A stretch of 64,000 nucleotides of DNA, taken from positions 4,666,001 through 4,730,000 of the forward strand of contig NZ_CP150918.1 in NCBI RefSeq assembly GCF_039908635.1. Reading direction: 5' to 3'. The position numbers and the translations under genes are program-made. The notes below the pieces were generated by a model. It saw only the letters and a program-made list of their open reading frames with translations, had not been told where the DNA came from and searched no databases. Positions 34,340 through 44,023 of this stretch are shown piece after piece. The DNA comes from Pseudomonas purpurea. GTDB lineage: Bacteria; Pseudomonadota; Gammaproteobacteria; Pseudomonadales; Pseudomonadaceae. The number at the start of each line of letters is the position of its first letter. The stretch's first letter is position 1.

Positions 34340-35850
34340 GGTCGAGGTCCTTGTGGTTCAGGCATCAGGCGATAGACTTCGGCGTCGAAGCGCCGGGTCT
34401 GTTGGCGGAATTTCCAGCTGAAGCCGGGCCACAGCGCAACGTTGCGCCCGGAGTCCGGGTCCATGTACCAGCTCTTGCAACTGCCGACGCTCCATACCGC
34501 GCCCCGCATCCGATGCCCCAAGCGCTGATTGAACGCCTGCTGGGCCTCGGGGTGCACATCGAGGCTGGCGATGCCTTCGGCATCCAGGGTGTCGAGCGCG
34601 CCGAGGATGTAGGTGATCTGCGACTCGATCATGTAGACGATGGAGTTATGCCCCAACCCGGTGTTGGGCCCCATCAACAGAAACAGGTTGGGAAAGCCGC
34701 TGACGGTGGTGCCTTTGTAAGCCTCGGACCCGGCCTGCCAGGTGTCGACGATGTCAGCCCCCTCCCGACCGAAAATCATGCCCTTGGGAAATGGCGTGCG
34801 GGCCTTGAACCCGGTGCCGAAAATCAGCACATCCACCGGATGACGTTGACCGTCGGCAGTGATGACCGCGTCCTTGCTGATGCGCTGAATACCGCTGGTG
34901 ACCAGGTGGGTGTTGGCTTGCGCCAACGCAGGAAAGTAATTGTTGGAGAGCAGGATGCGCTTGCAGCCAATCGAGTAATTCGGGGTCAGTTGCCGACGCA
35001 GCACCGGGTCCTTGACCTGGCGCCGCAACAGATTCAGGGCCAGCATTTTGTGCAATGCCATCAAGCGTGGGTTGAACACAAACCCCAGCACCCGGACTTC
35101 GTGGGCACTGTAGATCAGCCCTCGCAGCAGCTGCTGCAACGTGGGAAAGCGCTGCAACAGGCACTGTGATCGGGTGCTGAAGGCTCGATCAGGCTTGGGA
35201 ATGACCCACGGCGGGGTGCGCTGGAACACGCTCAACTGTGCGACCTGAGGCTGGATCTGTGGAACGAACTGGATCGCCGAGGCCCCGGTGCCAATCACCC
35301 CCACGCGTTTTCCGGCCAATGAGTAGCTGTGGTCCCATTGCTGCGAGTGAAAGATCCGTCCGCCAAATCGCTCAAGCCCTTCCAGCGCTGGCACTTCAGG
35401 TGTCGACAACGCGCCAGTGCCGGCCACCACCACTCGGGCGTAGGCCACGTCTCCTGCTGCGTCGGTCACTTCCCACAGGGCCCGGGATTCCAGCCAGCGC
35501 AGGCTGGCGACCTGAGTATTGAAGCGGCAGTGAGCAAGCACCTGATACTTGTCGGCACAGTGTTTGAGGTAGTCGCGGATTTCCGGCTGCGGCGAGAAGC
35601 GTCGCGACCAATGGGGGTTCGGTTCGAAGGAAAACGAGTAAAGGTGCGAAGGAATATCGCAAGCGCACCCTGGATACTGGTTGACCCACCAGGTTCCGCC
35701 GACGCCGGCCTCCTGCTCGTAGATGACAAAGTCCTGCTCGCCCCGTTGCTTGAGGCTCACCGCCATGCCGATACCGGAGAACCCGGCACCAATAATCAAG
35801 ACGCGGTAAACCCGCGCCACAGATGCATGTTCCTGAAGTACGGCACTCAT
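34336..35850 (-). CDS. Flavin-binding monooxygenase, Baeyer-Villiger type
   Basis: A 504-residue FAD/NADPH enzyme. The FAD Rossmann motif IIGAGFSGIG is at about residues 19-28. The Baeyer-Villiger fingerprint FGGRIFHSQQWDHS fits FxGxxxHxxxW, and GVIGTGASA is the NADPH motif. ATG 35850 is chosen because AGGAGCAAGGA lies just upstream; the longer frame has no support. Such enzymes insert oxygen next to ketones or oxidise N or S; in an amine pathway N-oxidation is conceivable. The substrate is inference. Confidence 0.88.
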   Translation of the reverse strand: MSAVLQEHASVARVYRVLIIGAGFSGIGMAVSLKQRGEQDFVIYEQEAGVGGTWWVNQYPGCACDIPSHLYSFSFEPNPHWSRRFSPQPEIRDYLKHCADKYQVLAHCRFNTQVASLRWLESRALWEVTDAAGDVAYARVVVAGTGALSTPEVPALEGLERFGGRIFHSQQWDHSYSLAGKRVGVIGTGASAIQFVPQIQPQVAQLSVFQRTPPWVIPKPDRAFSTRSQCLLQRFPTLQQLLRGLIYSAHEVRVLGFVFNPRLMALHKMLALNLLRRQVKDPVLRRQLTPNYSIGCKRILLSNNYFPALAQANTHLVTSGIQRISKDAVITADGQRHPVDVLIFGTGFKARTPFPKGMIFGREGADIVDTWQAGSEAYKGTTVSGFPNLFLLMGPNTGLGHNSIVYMIESQITYILGALDTLDAEGIASLDVHPEAQQAFNQRLGHRMRGAVWSVGSCKSWYMDPDSGRNVALWPGFSWKFRQQTRRFDAEVYRLMPEPQGPRP

Positions 35851-35962
35851 TTTCCTTGCTCCTGACAACGCTGTAGCCGGGCAACCGTGCCCGCAGCACA
35901 TGAACGACTGGACGTTGAAAAAACGGGATTGAGCGCCGGGGCAAAGCCCCCGGCGCAGAGGG

Positions 35963-36463
35963 TCAAACCGGTTGGGGGCTGTTCATTTGCACCGCACGCA
36001 CAGACAACGTTTGCAGCGCCAGTGGATCGATATGGGTGGCGATGGCCGTGGCCTGGGCCAGCAGTTTTTCGTGACGGGTACGGGGGCCGAACAGCCCGGT
36101 GAGATGCATGAACATGCGCAGACCAAAGCCCAGCGCATCGCCCTGTCGACGCGGCACCAGGTGCAGGTGCGCATGAGGAATGTGCTGGTTGGTGGCCTTG
36201 CCGTCGTTGACGATCAAGTGCGTGCCCTCGACGCCGAAACCGGCGCTGCGCTGGGCCGCGATCAGCGTGTCGAACACCCGGTACAGGTGAAACCGGGTGG
36301 TGTCGGGCAACTGCTCGAGTTTCTCTACGTGCTGCAACGGAATCAGCAGCAAATGGCCCTGCCCCAAGGGGTGAACATCCATGAACGCCATGCAGTGCGG
36401 GTCGCGATAGACCTGGGCCGCGGGCAATGTGCCCGCTGTGATCTGGCAGAAAATACAGTTCAT
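35963..36463 (-). CDS. HIT-family nucleotide-binding protein
   Basis: A 166-residue histidine-triad protein. The active-site motif HIPHAHLHLVPR (HxHxHxx) is at about residues 94-105. HIT enzymes hydrolyse or transfer nucleotidyl groups, often from aminoacyl or acyl adenylates. The N-terminal MNCIFCQI fits the zinc-binding start of many members. The C-terminus is about 50 residues longer than in minimal HIT proteins. In a cluster with an acyl-AMP ligase it may clear adenylate by-products. GAGGAG lies before the ATG. Confidence 0.88.
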   Translation of the reverse strand: MNCIFCQITAGTLPAAQVYRDPHCMAFMDVHPLGQGHLLLIPLQHVEKLEQLPDTTRFHLYRVFDTLIAAQRSAGFGVEGTHLIVNDGKATNQHIPHAHLHLVPRRQGDALGFGLRMFMHLTGLFGPRTRHEKLLAQATAIATHIDPLALQTLSVRAVQMNSPQPV

Positions 36464-36511
36464 CCGTGACTCCTCGCCGGGTATTTTTCCAATAGGCGGA
36501 GTAAATGTAGC

Positions 36512-37468
36512 TCACGCCACCCTCCCCGGCTCAGTATCGGGCGGCGATGGGCGACGTTTGAACATCCGCGCCAACAGCCAGCGATCACGCAGATAGACCT
36601 TGTTGTCCAGCAATGCCGAGAGTTTGCGCAGGTTGACGAAGGGCACATTGGGGTAAACGTGATGCTCGACGTGGTAGTTGATGTTGGCCCACAAAAATCC
36701 GATCAGCCGGTCAGTCACGGTCACGGTGTTTTTTGCCAGGTCGAGGCGGTCATGGTGTTCGGGGTCGAGGGTCGCCATGGGGAAGTGCTCGTAACCCCGG
36801 GAGACCGGATTGATCACCAGCGCCAGCACCAGCAACGGGGCGACAAAGATCAGCACGAACTGCAACAGCATGCCCTGGCTGACGAACCAGGCGCACAGCG
36901 CCGCCATGCTCAACACATTGAAGGCCAGTTCGCGCAGCACCAGGTTGCGCACCTGACGGCCATAGCGCACCAGCGAGAAGTAGATGAAACGCGGCACGAA
37001 CACGGCGATGCGCACGAACATCCAGGCCACACCAGCCTCGTAGTTCCAGTCGTCCGGGTCCTTGTCCGGGTCGCCCAGGTAGCGATGGTGATACTTGTGG
37101 CACTCGGTAAACGATGAAAACGGAAACACAATGAACCAGGCCATGAAACGCCCGACCCAGAGGTTCTGCCACGGCGCGCGGAACGCGCTTTGATGGCCAC
37201 AGTCATGCTGCAGCACGGTGAACGCATGCAACTGATTGCCCAGCACCAGCACCGCCGCCAGTTGTCCCCAAGGGTTTTCAGCACGTAGCAGGTACAACGC
37301 GGCAGCAATCCAGACCGCGACATGGAACAACGACCACAGCGCGAATTTCAGCGGTTGCGGCTGCATCAGCGCCTGCAACCGGGCCTGGAGCTCACGGTCG
37401 ACCCGAAGCTCGGCGCGTTTGGCCAAGCGGTACTCGTCATCAGCCGCGAAAGCGGCGTGGGTGTTCAT
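36512..37468 (-). CDS. Membrane fatty acid desaturase (cluster desaturase 1)
   Basis: A 318-residue di-iron desaturase or related hydroxylase. Three histidine boxes are present: HDCGH (about residue 89), HKYHH (about 124) and HVEHH (about 266), with hydrophobic helices between. It would oxidise an acyl chain, using electrons from a ferredoxin-type reductase such as the one encoded just upstream at 37499-38542. A GGGAGACG precedes the ATG. Confidence 0.92.
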   Translation of the reverse strand: MNTHAAFAADDEYRLAKRAELRVDRELQARLQALMQPQPLKFALWSLFHVAVWIAAALYLLRAENPWGQLAAVLVLGNQLHAFTVLQHDCGHQSAFRAPWQNLWVGRFMAWFIVFPFSSFTECHKYHHRYLGDPDKDPDDWNYEAGVAWMFVRIAVFVPRFIYFSLVRYGRQVRNLVLRELAFNVLSMAALCAWFVSQGMLLQFVLIFVAPLLVLALVINPVSRGYEHFPMATLDPEHHDRLDLAKNTVTVTDRLIGFLWANINYHVEHHVYPNVPFVNLRKLSALLDNKVYLRDRWLLARMFKRRPSPPDTEPGRVA

Positions 37469-37498
37469 GGATAACGTCTCCCTTCCCAGGAATAAGCA

Positions 37499-38542
37499 CT
37501 AATGGACTTGCAGGCGAACGTTGTCCGTCAGCGGATAGCCGACACACAGCAGCGCCTGGCCCATGTTCAGTTCAGCGGTGGAAAGACCGTGGTCCTCGCG
37601 CATGCGCACGTCACCCGCCAGCCGCGTGCACACGCACGCGGTACAAAAACCGGCGCGGCAGGAAAACGGCGGGGTCACGCCGCTGGCCAGCGCAGCTTCG
37701 AGCAGGGTCTGGCCGCTGGGCACCATGAAGCTAAATTCCTGCCCCTGCATCAGCAGTTGCACGCGCTTCGGCGCCTCGGACACCGGCGCAACGGCCGCGG
37801 CTTTGGCCGGGGTGAAACGCTCCTGATGCACCGACTCGGCGGCGATGCCCATGGAGGTCAGCGCGGCCGTCACTTCATCCATCATCCCGCCCGGCCCGCA
37901 GCTGTAGTACTCGCGGGTTTGCGCGCCACTGTCGGGCAATGCGCGCAACAGTTCCACCAGGCGCTGTTGGGTCAACCGACCGCCCTGGGCAGCAGGCGCC
38001 TCGGGTTGGGACAGCACGTGAACCAGCTTCAAGCGCTCGCCGAAGGTGCGTTGCAACTGCTCGAGCTTGTCGCGAAAAATCACCGATCCGGTGTTGCGGT
38101 TGCCGTAGATCAGCGACACCTGGGAATCCGGTTCGAAGTGCAGCGCCGACTTCAAAATCGAGAAGATCGGCGTGATGCCACTGCCCGCCGCCAACAATAC
38201 AATGTGCCGGCGACTCCCCGGCTGCGGGGCGAAGGTGAATCGCCCGTGCGTGCCGAGGGTCTGCACCACATCACCGGCACTCAGTTGCTGCACCAGTTGG
38301 TTGGACACCTTGCCCCCGGCCACCCGCTTGACGGTGATCGACAAGGTTTTGTCCAGCCCCGGCGTGCTGCTGATGGAATAGGCGCGACAGCCTTTGACAC
38401 CGTCGACCTCGACCTCAAGCGTCAGGTACTGCCCTGCGCTGTAACGCACTTTGCGCAGCATCGGTTGCTTGAGGTGGATGGTCACCGCGTCGTCGGTTTC
38501 CCGCTCGATGGAGGCAACTTTCAGGGTCAGTGGCTTGTTCAT
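37499..38542 (-). CDS. Ferredoxin--NADP reductase-type protein with C-terminal [2Fe-2S] ferredoxin domain
   Basis: A 347-residue electron-transfer protein. The FAD site is RAYSISSTPG, the NAD(P) site AAGSGITP and CGPGGMMDE, and the C-terminal plant-type ferredoxin carries CRAGFCTACVC and a later LLCVGYP cysteine. The ATG at 38542 overlaps the upstream desaturase stop (ATGA at 38539-38542). This tight coupling marks it as the electron donor for the cluster desaturases. Confidence 0.92.
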   Translation of the reverse strand: MNKPLTLKVASIERETDDAVTIHLKQPMLRKVRYSAGQYLTLEVEVDGVKGCRAYSISSTPGLDKTLSITVKRVAGGKVSNQLVQQLSAGDVVQTLGTHGRFTFAPQPGSRRHIVLLAAGSGITPIFSILKSALHFEPDSQVSLIYGNRNTGSVIFRDKLEQLQRTFGERLKLVHVLSQPEAPAAQGGRLTQQRLVELLRALPDSGAQTREYYSCGPGGMMDEVTAALTSMGIAAESVHQERFTPAKAAAVAPVSEAPKRVQLLMQGQEFSFMVPSGQTLLEAALASGVTPPFSCRAGFCTACVCTRLAGDVRMREDHGLSTAELNMGQALLCVGYPLTDNVRLQVH

Positions 38543-39879
38543 GGCGGGCTCATGGCGTTGTACGCCGCTTGAGGTTCTGGGGCCGACGAAGGCGCTGGCG
38601 TACGGTGCTGATGCGCCTGTTCGTGGGCATGGATCGGGGCTGGCAATACACGGCGGCGCAGCAGCTGGACTTTCTCTTCGTGGGTCAACGGCTCCCACCA
38701 GTCAAGCTTGTGCGCCATGGCGTCGAAGCGCCGGAAAATCAGCATGAAAAAGATGTCCAGCACACTCAGGTCACGAAACACCATCGACTGTGCCGCCGCC
38801 AGTTCCGGCTTGAGTTTTTCGAACAGCGCAGGCGCTTCACTCCAGTGGCCGATGGACCAGTGGTGGTGGCAGGCGTGGTAGCCCTCGTTGAAGATGTTCA
38901 CCGGTTTTTCCAGCAGCGTGACGGTGTTGTACATCCAGTCATGCGGGTCTTGCTGGCCGCCGTAGAACGCGTGCTGGCTCCAGTGGATAACGCCCATCAG
39001 AATGTTGCTCGCGCACCACGGCACCAGCATGTACAGCACGGCAATCGGCAGGCTGTAGAGCGCCAGCGCCACGAACACACCCAGGTGCACCAACACGCCG
39101 GCGACCATGCTGCGGGCCTGGGTTGGTTTGTCTTTGCTCTTGAAATACAGCCACGGTGAAATCAGCAGTTGCTGGTACATCACCTCGCGCACCATGTACA
39201 CCATGAAGTGCCAGAGATTGGCGTGGTCATAACGGGCCGTGGCGTAGACATCCAGCGGCCCGGCGCTTTCGCGGTGATGCTGCTGCAAATGGGCGGCCGC
39301 GTGAGGCGTCAGGCCCATGGGAATGGCGAAGTACATGTACAAGAACGAGTTGCCGACCCAGCGATCCAGCACGCTCGACTGTTTGAAAATCCCGCCCGGC
39401 ACGTGCCCGTCCTGATGCATGGCACTGAAGGAACGCACGAAGCTGCGAATGTTCGGCCCATAGACACAGGCGTAGAACGCCACCACCAGCGGCCAGGAAA
39501 TTTCCTTGAGCCACAGTTGCGCAATGAACACCGGTACAGCGGTCACGCTCAGGCTGATGGCCGCCGCAAGAATCTGCTCGTCGCGCGGGTCCTTGAGGAT
39601 CTTGTTCGCCAGCCGCTGCACCAGCCGGTGATAGCCGCGTACCCAGGCGCCACTGGCAGCGCTGACGCCCGGGATTTTTGCCAACAGCCAACGAGCGCCC
39701 TGCAAGGTGAAGGCAATGACGAGGATCACGGCAACGGCGGCGAGGTTGAAAACCATCAAGACGCTGAACAGCGGGATGGCAAAAAAGTGAAAGAGCCGGC
39801 TGATGTTGGCCGGGCGTTGCGGGTACAGCGTATCGGTGGAGGTGCTCAAGATTCCTACTCCTTCAGGCATCGAGTTCAT
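38539..39879 (-). CDS. Membrane fatty acid desaturase (cluster desaturase 2)
   Basis: A 446-residue di-iron membrane oxidase. Histidine clusters are HQDGH, HLQQHH and HACHHHWSIGH, with several long hydrophobic helices. The first ATG (39879) has only a weak AGGG upstream. A TTG at 39849 lies behind a clear AAGGAG (39858-39863) and may be the true start, giving 436 residues. It overlaps the reductase gene at its 3' end. With two other desaturases in the cluster, repeated oxidation of one chain, even to an alkyne, is possible. Confidence 0.88.
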   Translation of the reverse strand: MNSMPEGVGILSTSTDTLYPQRPANISRLFHFFAIPLFSVLMVFNLAAVAVILVIAFTLQGARWLLAKIPGVSAASGAWVRGYHRLVQRLANKILKDPRDEQILAAAISLSVTAVPVFIAQLWLKEISWPLVVAFYACVYGPNIRSFVRSFSAMHQDGHVPGGIFKQSSVLDRWVGNSFLYMYFAIPMGLTPHAAAHLQQHHRESAGPLDVYATARYDHANLWHFMVYMVREVMYQQLLISPWLYFKSKDKPTQARSMVAGVLVHLGVFVALALYSLPIAVLYMLVPWCASNILMGVIHWSQHAFYGGQQDPHDWMYNTVTLLEKPVNIFNEGYHACHHHWSIGHWSEAPALFEKLKPELAAAQSMVFRDLSVLDIFFMLIFRRFDAMAHKLDWWEPLTHEEKVQLLRRRVLPAPIHAHEQAHQHRTPAPSSAPEPQAAYNAMSPP

Positions 39880-39932
39880 CGCCGCCCTGGGCGACGGCGC
39901 GGGTGCGACGTCGCCTTCGGCAACGATGGCGG

Positions 39933-41075
39933 TCAGGTGTCTGCGATGAATGACTCGCGCAGAAAAGCCACCAGCATTGGCGTGGCAGCGGCCCGTGAGA
40001 TCGGGTGAAAGCAGATGGCCCGTGAAGCGGCGAGCAAGTAGGCGACGTCATCGGAACCGATGAACGCCATCCCCCCCAGCAACTCGACGCTCAGGTTAGT
40101 GCCGCGCTCAATGGCCGCCTGCACCAGGAACCGCGTGCACAAGGCCTTGTTGTATGTGGTCAGCGGCGCGACGGTTTGCGCTTGCAGCTCAGCCGCCGTG
40201 CCCATCAGCGCCTGGTGAGCGCCTTCAAACTCGATGGTCAGTTGCGCCAGTTGCGCGGCGTCGACGGTGGACCTTTTCAGCAGCATCCGCACCAGTGCCG
40301 AAGCCACGCCCAGGTAAGTACCGCCAACCATCAACTGGAACCAGCTCAAGCCGTTCAGCGAGGTTTCCATGGCGGTGGCCGCCACTTCGGCAGCGTCGGC
40401 CCCATCGGCCAGCAGCATGCGTTCGGCCGGCACGAATACGCCGTTGAACACCAGCGCATGGCTGTCCGAGGCGCGCAGCACCGTGGCGTTCCAGAACGGT
40501 TCGCGGCTGACATTGCTGCCATCGGCAAACACCACGGCAAAGCCCTGGCTGACGCTGCCGTTGTCTTGCTCGCAGGCCACACCGACGACGATCACGTCCA
40601 TCTGGTGGCTCATGGTGCAAGGCTTCTTGACGCCATCGAGAACAAAGCCGCCCTCCACGGCGCGGGCCTTGACGCTGGTGTTGAAAATCTCGGCGCCCGG
40701 CTTGCCCTCGGCGAAGGCCGAGGCAATCAGCAGCTGATTCTGGCTGATGCCCCACAGCAATTCGTCGGCGGCAGGAATCAAGCCGCCCAGCTGCACGATG
40801 GTGGCGATGGTGTGGTGATGCATGGTCATCATCACCGCCAGCGACGGGCAGCGAGAACCGATGGCCCGCAGGATTTCCACGGTCTCGCTCGGCGTGGCGC
40901 CGAGGCCGCCATAGCTCTGGGGAATGATCAGGCCAGCGGCGCGAAAACCGCGAAACAGCTCACAGATTTCGCTCGGGTCAGCCTGCTCCAGGGCCATCAA
41001 CCCGCGGCTTTCCAGCGTGGCCAACAGACCCGGCAGGTATTTTTCAGTGGCGCTTACGGCGCTGTGCATGGACAT
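39933..41075 (-). CDS. Acyl-CoA dehydrogenase family protein, TamT-like candidate
   Basis: A 380-residue FAD flavoprotein of the acyl-CoA dehydrogenase fold. An all-alpha N-terminal part contains IPQSYGGLG, a middle beta domain includes GVKKPCTMSHQMD, and the C-terminal alpha domain includes the FAD-region segment VELLGGMAFIG. In tambjamine biosynthesis TamT, of the same family, makes a double bond in an ACP-bound fatty chain. Its position after the ACP and reductase/transaminase genes supports the same role here. AGAGG precedes the ATG. The catalytic base was not confirmed by eye. Confidence 0.85.
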   Translation of the reverse strand: MSMHSAVSATEKYLPGLLATLESRGLMALEQADPSEICELFRGFRAAGLIIPQSYGGLGATPSETVEILRAIGSRCPSLAVMMTMHHHTIATIVQLGGLIPAADELLWGISQNQLLIASAFAEGKPGAEIFNTSVKARAVEGGFVLDGVKKPCTMSHQMDVIVVGVACEQDNGSVSQGFAVVFADGSNVSREPFWNATVLRASDSHALVFNGVFVPAERMLLADGADAAEVAATAMETSLNGLSWFQLMVGGTYLGVASALVRMLLKRSTVDAAQLAQLTIEFEGAHQALMGTAAELQAQTVAPLTTYNKALCTRFLVQAAIERGTNLSVELLGGMAFIGSDDVAYLLAASRAICFHPISRAAATPMLVAFLRESFIADT

Positions 41076-41104
41076 GGTTGAAGCCTCTGTTCGGGGTAAA
41101 GGGG

Positions 41105-43726
41105 TTAACCGGCCTTCTCGATCGACAGCTCGATGGCCGGCGCAAAACCGAAACTGCGGGCCAGGTCGAAGATCGCTTCGGCGTCTTCCAGCGGCGGCCG
41201 TTTGCCAATGCTGTAGTCACGCTGCGCACCGGCCATGGTCAGGACAATCGTTTCGGCGAGGCAGCTGAAGGTCACGCCGGTCGGCAGGCAGGTGAGGTTC
41301 TGCTGGCCGAAGCGGTAACTGCGCTCGGGCAGATTGATCAGCCCGCCCTCGATCACCGTGACGTCCGGACGCAAGGCCAGGGCGGCCGGGCCGATGTCTG
41401 GCGGCTGCGCGCAATCGCACAGAATCGCGTTGGGGTGCAGCACGGCCGGGTCGATGAATGCCGAGCCGTTGGAGGTCGCCGAGAGCACGGTTTCCAGGCG
41501 TGGCAACCAGACCGCGAGGTCCGCGGTAATCACCAGCGGCGGCTGCATGTTGGGTTTTTCCCGGGCCAACCCGTCGACCACATCGAACAGCGCACGCAGT
41601 TGCTCGTCGTCGGTGAAATCCCGGTCGAGCAGATGCTCGACACTCGCCAGGCTCGGCAACAGTTGCACCAGGCTTTTGGCGATGCCGCTGCTGTGCCCTT
41701 GCTGAATCGCCAGCAGTGCATCGCGGTACAACTCGCCACCCACGCGCCGCAGTTCATCCATCGCGCCCCGGTTGGCGGCATTGCCGAGCAACACCAGGTG
41801 TTCGCAGAACTTGCCCAGGCGCAGGCTCGCCAGGCGCCCCACCGAACCGTAGGCACCGATGACGCCGGTCAAGCGCTTGGCCAACGGCGTGCCACGGTTG
41901 GCGCAGGTGGTGAGCAAGGCATCGACCCCCACCATTGCCGTCAGGCTGTTGCCGGTGGTGGTGTGGAAACGCTCGTTGAGCATGTCTTCGCCAGCATTGG
42001 AAATCACCGAGGTGTAGGCGCCGAGGCCGACGAAATCGACGTTGAGTTTGCCGACGCTTTCCAGGTAATTGCCCAGTAACTTGCGACGTTTGCCCAGGCT
42101 CAGGCGCATCAGGTCCCGAGGTTGCAACAGGCTGCCCACCAACCAGCCTTCGACGTAATCACCGGCCAGGTTGTAGAGGCGCCGTGCATGGAACGAGACG
42201 CCGGTGTCGAGATCGGGTTTGGCCCACTCGGAGAACTCGTTGAGCCAGTCCTGAATAAAGGCTTTTTCCTCGCCCGCCAGGCCCAGGCCCTCGACGACAC
42301 TGTCGCCGTTGACGCTTTCGGCGGTGGTCGGGTGCAGCAGGAACGCAAAGCGCCCCAGGCATTTGCCGCTGTCGACGCGAGGTTTACCGGCCACCGGTTG
42401 CGGCCAGTTCACCAGCGGCTGCGGCGCGGCGGCAAAACCGTGGGCCTCGAGGATCAAGCGATGCTGCTGATGCTGCATCACCAGCTCGGCCACCGAGCGC
42501 AAACCTTCGAGCAGTACATCGATGTCGGGCCGGGTGACGGTCAGCGGCGGTTGAATCCGCAGCACGTTGCCTTCGGTGAGCGTGGGCAGGCAATAGACCC
42601 CATGCCGGGTTTTCAGGTAGCCACAGACGATCGGCACCAACGCGCCAAAAGCACTGGCCAGGGACAAGGTGTACAAGCGCTCGCCGCTCCAGCGCCGGAA
42701 TTTCAGGCCGAGCATCAACCCGCGTCCGTCGAGGCTTTCGAACACCTCGGGATAACGCTGCACCAGCGCCGTGAGCCCTTCATGCAAGTAGGCGCCCTGT
42801 TTCGCCGCCTGCTTGACCAACGCGCCGTCCTTCGCGGTGAGCTGGTCGAGCACCGCCAGGCCGATGGCCGCGCTAAAGCCGTTCACGGCGAAGGTCGAAC
42901 TGTGATGACGGTCGAAGTCGCGGGTCCAGCATTGCTCGCCATAAATGCACGCACCGATGGCCACCAGGCCGCCGCCCAGGGCCTTGGCCAGCAGCATCAC
43001 GTCCGGGCTCAAGCCCTCGGCCGACGCGGCGAACAACTCACCCGTGCGGCCCAGTCCGGTCTGCACTTCGTCAAGCACGAACAGCGTGCCGTACTGCCGG
43101 CACATGTTCTGCGCCGCGAGCAAGTAGCCGCCCGGTGGCGTAATCATCCCCGCCTCGCCCTGTATGGCCTCGATGAAAAACGCAGCGGCGCGTTTGTCTT
43201 TGAGCGCAGCTTCCAGCGCCCCGAGATCGCCGTAAGGCACATGGGCAAAACCGTCGGAGCGCAGGTGGAACGGATCGCGATAGGAGGCCTTGCCGGTTAC
43301 GCCTACCGCGCCCTGGGTCTTGCCGTGAAAGCCGCTGAACGTGCCGACGATCAACTCACGGTTGGTCGCCGCGCGGGCCAGTTTGATCGCCGCTTCCACG
43401 GCCTCAGCGCCGCTGGTGGTGAAGGTGACTTTCGAGTAGTTGCCGGGCGCCAGTTCGATCAGGCGCCGGGCCAGTTCTTCGGCGTCCGGGTTGAGCAGTG
43501 GCTGGATCAGGCTCGGCTTCCCGGAAGCCAGAAAGGCATTGGCCGCTGCGACCATCGACGGCGCCGCATAACCGAACGGCACCGCGCCGAACTGGCCGAC
43601 GAAGTCGATCAGGGTCTGGCCGCTGGCGGTCTCGATGCGGGTGCCACGGGCATTGACCACGGTCTCGTTGAGGCCGACGAAATCCAACAGTTCCTGACGG
43701 GTAATGTTGAGCAGTGAAAGGGTCAT
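41105..43726 (-). CDS. Bifunctional class III aminotransferase / acyl-thioester reductase (TamH-like)
   Basis: An 873-residue fusion. Residues 1-430 form a class III PLP aminotransferase, with FTTSGAEAVEAA, the cofactor Asp in FVLDEVQTG (Asp219) and the Schiff-base Lys248 in LLAKALGGG. The C-terminal half (about 465-870) resembles long-chain acyl-ACP reductases, with GLGAYTSVIS, the TTGNSLTA stretch and the NADPH-binding GVIGAYGSVGR. Together they would reduce an acyl-ACP thioester to the aldehyde and transaminate it to a fatty amine, the reaction of TamH in tambjamine biosynthesis. It starts 3 bp after the ACP stop. Confidence 0.88.
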   Translation of the reverse strand: MTLSLLNITRQELLDFVGLNETVVNARGTRIETASGQTLIDFVGQFGAVPFGYAAPSMVAAANAFLASGKPSLIQPLLNPDAEELARRLIELAPGNYSKVTFTTSGAEAVEAAIKLARAATNRELIVGTFSGFHGKTQGAVGVTGKASYRDPFHLRSDGFAHVPYGDLGALEAALKDKRAAAFFIEAIQGEAGMITPPGGYLLAAQNMCRQYGTLFVLDEVQTGLGRTGELFAASAEGLSPDVMLLAKALGGGLVAIGACIYGEQCWTRDFDRHHSSTFAVNGFSAAIGLAVLDQLTAKDGALVKQAAKQGAYLHEGLTALVQRYPEVFESLDGRGLMLGLKFRRWSGERLYTLSLASAFGALVPIVCGYLKTRHGVYCLPTLTEGNVLRIQPPLTVTRPDIDVLLEGLRSVAELVMQHQQHRLILEAHGFAAAPQPLVNWPQPVAGKPRVDSGKCLGRFAFLLHPTTAESVNGDSVVEGLGLAGEEKAFIQDWLNEFSEWAKPDLDTGVSFHARRLYNLAGDYVEGWLVGSLLQPRDLMRLSLGKRRKLLGNYLESVGKLNVDFVGLGAYTSVISNAGEDMLNERFHTTTGNSLTAMVGVDALLTTCANRGTPLAKRLTGVIGAYGSVGRLASLRLGKFCEHLVLLGNAANRGAMDELRRVGGELYRDALLAIQQGHSSGIAKSLVQLLPSLASVEHLLDRDFTDDEQLRALFDVVDGLAREKPNMQPPLVITADLAVWLPRLETVLSATSNGSAFIDPAVLHPNAILCDCAQPPDIGPAALALRPDVTVIEGGLINLPERSYRFGQQNLTCLPTGVTFSCLAETIVLTMAGAQRDYSIGKRPPLEDAEAIFDLARSFGFAPAIELSIEKAG

Positions 43727-43729
43727 GGC

Positions 43730-43996
43730 TTAGTTCGCTCTCGCCTGGTTGATAACGCCGTACAAGTGCTGGCTGATCTTGCGCACGGTGTCGTGCAGGT
43801 AACCCAGCTCGGGGTCCAGAGAGACCCCGAAACGGTCCTCGAACTCGGCCGACATGCCGACGATCAGCACCGAGTCGACCCCCATTTCATGGAACGAGCG
43901 CTCGACATCCAGACCTGCCGAATCGACTTCGAGCAACGTCGCCAGGGTCTGGGTGACTGCGTCGGTAATTTCATCAATGTGCACATTCGCCTCCAT
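43730..43996 (-). CDS. Stand-alone acyl carrier protein
   Basis: An 88-residue four-helix ACP. The phosphopantetheine attachment site is Ser42 in MGVDSVLIVGM. The start at 43996 (MEANVHIDEIT) has GGGAG upstream; a longer frame to 44137 has an arginine-rich, non-ACP leader. It is directly followed by the aminotransferase/reductase gene. It should carry the chain loaded by the acyl-AMP ligase at 45216-47060. Confidence 0.93.
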   Translation of the reverse strand: MEANVHIDEITDAVTQTLATLLEVDSAGLDVERSFHEMGVDSVLIVGMSAEFEDRFGVSLDPELGYLHDTVRKISQHLYGVINQARAN

Positions 43997-44023
43997 GCAT
44001 GTTTTTCGCTCCCTGTGCCGTGC

